DNA from: Peptococcaceae bacterium BRH_c23
GTDB lineage: Bacteria > Bacillota_B > Desulfitobacteriia > Desulfitobacteriales > Desulfitobacteriaceae
Direction of reading: 5' to 3'
Length of the DNA stretch: 53,734 bases
Assembly (NCBI GenBank): GCA_000961805.1
Contig: LADV01000315.1
Coordinates: 1-53,734, forward strand
A model generated the notes under the pieces. It was given only the letters and a program-made list of their open reading frames with translations, searched no databases and was not told the origin of the DNA. This document shows, in pieces, positions 51,654 to 53,734 of this stretch. Within the stretch, counting starts at the first letter, position 1, and each line of letters starts with the position of its first letter. The position numbers were made by a program, and so were the translations under genes.

Positions 51654-52175
51654 ATGTGTGACAACACTTTGATTGATGATCACTATCCCCGATTGGATGA
51701 CTATATCGACAGCCTCCCTTACAAAAAGGAAAACTTAATTGGAATCCTGCATCATGCTCAAGGACTTTTCGGATACCTGCCCGATAAGTTACAGTGGCAT
51801 ATCGCCCAAAAACTTGACATCCCTTCTGCTAAGGTCTACGGGGTTGTGAGTTTCTACTCCTTTTTCACCATGAAACCTCGGGGGAAACACGTAATCAACA
51901 TTTGCATGGGCACCGCCTGTTTTGTGCGAGGGGCTGAGAAACTACAGGCAGAACTTGAAAAACAGCTGGGGATTAAAACTGGAGAGACCACGCAAGATAA
52001 TCTCTTTTCATTAGATTCTCTGCGCTGTATTGGAGCATGTGGCCTTGCCCCAGTTATGATGATCGATGGAAAGGTCTATGGACGCCTTCATGACCCGGAG
52101 GAGATTAAACGAGTCCTAGATGGGTACCGACCCAGTTCGATGCACGAAGCACGAGGCACGATGTACGATGCGTAG
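51654..52175 (+). CDS. NuoE-like [2Fe-2S] subunit of an NADH-linked complex (HndA/HydC type)
   Basis: The ATG at 51654 follows AAAGGAGG; earlier in-frame ATGs have no site. The 173-residue thioredoxin-fold protein carries the four cluster ligands in CMGTACFVRGAE and CIGACGLAPVMMID, typical of the 24-kDa subunit. It opens with a helical part including LIGILHHAQGLFGYLP. In anaerobic Clostridia such subunits belong to bifurcating hydrogenases or NADH-dependent formate/ferredoxin complexes rather than to respiratory complex I. The next gene encodes the NuoF-like partner, beyond a heptamer repeat. The tail (EARGTMYDA) is itself encoded by heptamer repeats and is probably dispensable. Confidence 0.9.
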   Translation: MCDNTLIDDHYPRLDDYIDSLPYKKENLIGILHHAQGLFGYLPDKLQWHIAQKLDIPSAKVYGVVSFYSFFTMKPRGKHVINICMGTACFVRGAEKLQAELEKQLGIKTGETTQDNLFSLDSLRCIGACGLAPVMMIDGKVYGRLHDPEEIKRVLDGYRPSSMHEARGTMYDA

Positions 52176-52285
52176 GGATCAATAATTGGGTCTCGGGCTT
52201 CGGGCTTCGACTTCGGACTTCGGACTTCGGGCCTCGGACTTCGGGCTTCGGACCTCGGACTTCGGGCCTCGGACTTCAAACCTCG
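52137..52285. repeat. 7-bp tandem repeat array between the NuoE- and NuoF-like genes
   Basis: Two sets follow each other: TTCGATG, CACGAAG, CACGAGG, CACGATG, TACGATG (52137-52171), then from about 52193 a dozen units of CGGACTT or CGGGCCT type with the 7-bp period kept to 52285. The first set runs into the NuoE-like gene's end. The period is not a multiple of three, and the array is mostly intergenic. Confidence 0.8.
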
Positions 52286-52308
52286 ACTAAAAGAAAGGAA
52301 ATTACATT

Positions 52309-53734
52309 ATGAAACTCCAAGCCATCGATGCGCTGCATACTCTAAAAGAGCAAAACCGTGCTCTTCTTGAAACACGACGCGTTACTAACCCTGTCACAAC
52401 CAAGAACGCCCAAGGCCTGAAGAGGCACGTTTTGGTCTGTGGGGGACCTGGTTGTCACTCTTCAGGCAGTCCAAGTATCGCCAAACTTCTCGAAGAAAAA
52501 TTGACCGAGGGAGGGTTATCTGAGCAGGTCAAAATTTTTCAACCCGGTTGTTTTGGTTTTTGCGAAAAAGGCCCCTTAATCGAGATACACCCTGACAACA
52601 CAACTTATTGTGATGTTTCCGCAGACGATGTAGCAACCATTGTCGATGAACATTTTCTGCAAGGAAACCAGGTAGAACGCCTTCTCTTTGTGGATCCGAA
52701 CACCAAGAAGCGTTTTGCTACTAATCTCCCCTTTTATGATGGCCAACTGAAAATTGCCCTCCGCAACGTGGGCTACCTTGCTCCTGAAGACATTCTTGAA
52801 TATATCGCCGCAGACGGCTATCACGCCTTGGCTAAAGTTCTAGCCATGAATCCTACCTCAGTCATTGAAGAGATTAAAAAGAGCGGTCTACGCGGACGAG
52901 GCGGTGGCGGGTTTCCCACCGGCCTAAAGTGGGAATTCACACGTAAAAGTGAGGCCGAACGACGATATATTATTTGTAATGCCGATGAAGGGGATCCGGG
53001 CGCCTTTATGGACCGCTCAATCTTGGAAGGAGACCCTCATAGCGTGTTAGAAGGTATGCTCATCGCGGGCTCCGCGATTGGAGCTAGCCATGGTTTTATC
53101 TATGTCCGAGCGGAGTACCCGGCAGCCATTCATCGTTTACAGCTCGCCATTAGGCAAGCTCGGGAATACGGTTTACTGGGGGAAGAAATTTTAGGCAGTG
53201 ATTTTTGCTTTGACATTGAACTTAAATATGGTGCCGGGGCCTTTGTCTGTGGTGAAGAGACCTCTTTGATCCATTCCATTGAGGGGGCTCGAGGGGAACC
53301 TTCAGTAAAACCTCCCTTCCCCGCCGAAAAAGGGCTATGGGGTAAGCCAACCTGTGTCAACAATGTGGAAACCTTGGCCAATGTCCCTCCCATAATTTTA
53401 AAAGGAGCGGATTGGTTTAGCGGAATAGGCACAGAAAAAAGCAAAGGAACAAAAGTGTTTGCCCTAGCAGGTAAGGTCCGGAATGTAGGACTTGTGGAGG
53501 TCCCCATGGGAACAACTCTCCGGCAAATTATCTTTAACATGGGTGGGGGAATCAAGCACGATAAAATGTTCAAAGCAGCGCAAACCGGAGGACCCTCTGG
53601 CGGATGTATACCGATTCAATATTTAGATACCCCGATTGATTATGAATCCTTAGCTGCCATTGGCTCCATGATGGGCTCCGGAGGGCTTATTGTCTTGGAT
53701 GAAGACGATTGTATGGTTAATATCGCCAAGTTCT
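52309..53734 (+). CDS. NuoF-like NADH-binding flavoprotein subunit (HndC/HydB type), 3' end outside the window
   Basis: The gene is open to the last base (475 codons seen). AAAGGAAA precedes the ATG at 52309. An N-terminal thioredoxin-like [2Fe-2S] domain (about 1-130) has CGGPGCHSSG (about 44-53) and CFGFCEKGP (about 83-91). The 51-kDa domain follows: GLRGRGGGGFPTGLKW (NADH/FMN loop), NADEGDPGAFMDRS, GAGAFVCGEETSLI and TGGPSGGCIP. The SLBB domain is included, and the 4Fe-4S motif should lie beyond 53734. The N-terminal fusion is typical of bifurcating hydrogenase and formate dehydrogenase complexes. The catalytic subunit, presumably downstream, decides which. Confidence 0.92.
   Translation, partial: MKLQAIDALHTLKEQNRALLETRRVTNPVTTKNAQGLKRHVLVCGGPGCHSSGSPSIAKLLEEKLTEGGLSEQVKIFQPGCFGFCEKGPLIEIHPDNTTYCDVSADDVATIVDEHFLQGNQVERLLFVDPNTKKRFATNLPFYDGQLKIALRNVGYLAPEDILEYIAADGYHALAKVLAMNPTSVIEEIKKSGLRGRGGGGFPTGLKWEFTRKSEAERRYIICNADEGDPGAFMDRSILEGDPHSVLEGMLIAGSAIGASHGFIYVRAEYPAAIHRLQLAIRQAREYGLLGEEILGSDFCFDIELKYGAGAFVCGEETSLIHSIEGARGEPSVKPPFPAEKGLWGKPTCVNNVETLANVPPIILKGADWFSGIGTEKSKGTKVFALAGKVRNVGLVEVPMGTTLRQIIFNMGGGIKHDKMFKAAQTGGPSGGCIPIQYLDTPIDYESLAAIGSMMGSGGLIVLDEDDCMVNIAKF

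Noticed and set aside
52088..52279. 63-residue minus-strand ORF with SEARSPR repeats
   Set aside because: It is merely the translation of the heptamer repeat array.

Overview
The window looks like a chromosomal segment of an anaerobic, endospore-forming Gram-positive bacterium of the Desulfosporosinus/Desulfitobacterium type (Peptococcaceae sensu lato). This is inference from gene content: a diaphorase pair of the bifurcating-hydrogenase kind, YjcZ-type mini-proteins, a CtsR-like site at clpP, CWB2 cell-wall-binding repeats and a DUF3102 fragment. No rRNA, tRNA or CRISPR array was found.

Left edge (1-5.8 kb), mostly plus strand: a broken DUF3102 gene; a structured region with a strong leftward promoter that resembles a group II intron remnant; a small EamA-like membrane protein coupled to a GNAT acetyltransferase; and a polysaccharide deacetylase. 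A UPF0175/PIN toxin-antitoxin pair follows, bracketed by a second copy of the deacetylase gene's tail and by related hairpins. A small coiled-coil gene comes next.

Centre (5.8-39.7 kb), minus strand: a very large surface-polysaccharide cluster read from galU leftward. It encodes an apparently complete set for UDP-2,3-diacetamido-2,3-dideoxy-mannuronate (WbpA, WbpB, WbpE, WbpD and WbpI-like enzymes), a CapD/FlaA1 4,6-dehydratase with a second DegT aminotransferase, an initiating sugar transferase, GT2, GT4 and GT39 glycosyltransferases, a flippase, two O-antigen polymerase/ligase-like proteins, two acyltransferases, a FemAB-like protein, a second deacetylase, and a secreted lytic-transglycosylase/CWB2 protein. 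A HicAB pair sits inside the cluster.

Right part (39.7-53.7 kb): clpP with a CtsR-like operator; a potassium-channel-like protein with an unusual filter; gdhA; three very small genes; glnB-amtB; two DUF445 proteins; marR followed by the remnant of an MFS transporter; a MerR-acyl-CoA dehydrogenase operon with a LiuR-like palindrome; and divergent NuoE-like and NuoF-like genes, the latter cut by the window end.

The most striking feature beyond the genes is a family of three 211-212 nt elements (12828-13038, 28868-29079, 29173-29384). Their terminal and internal stems differ in sequence but stay paired, and they share a kink-turn-like core. This is strong sequence evidence for a structured RNA or a mobile foldback element of unknown identity. 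The window also carries 7-bp tandem repeats, mainly between genes, and 6- or 12-bp repeats kept in frame inside polysaccharide genes.
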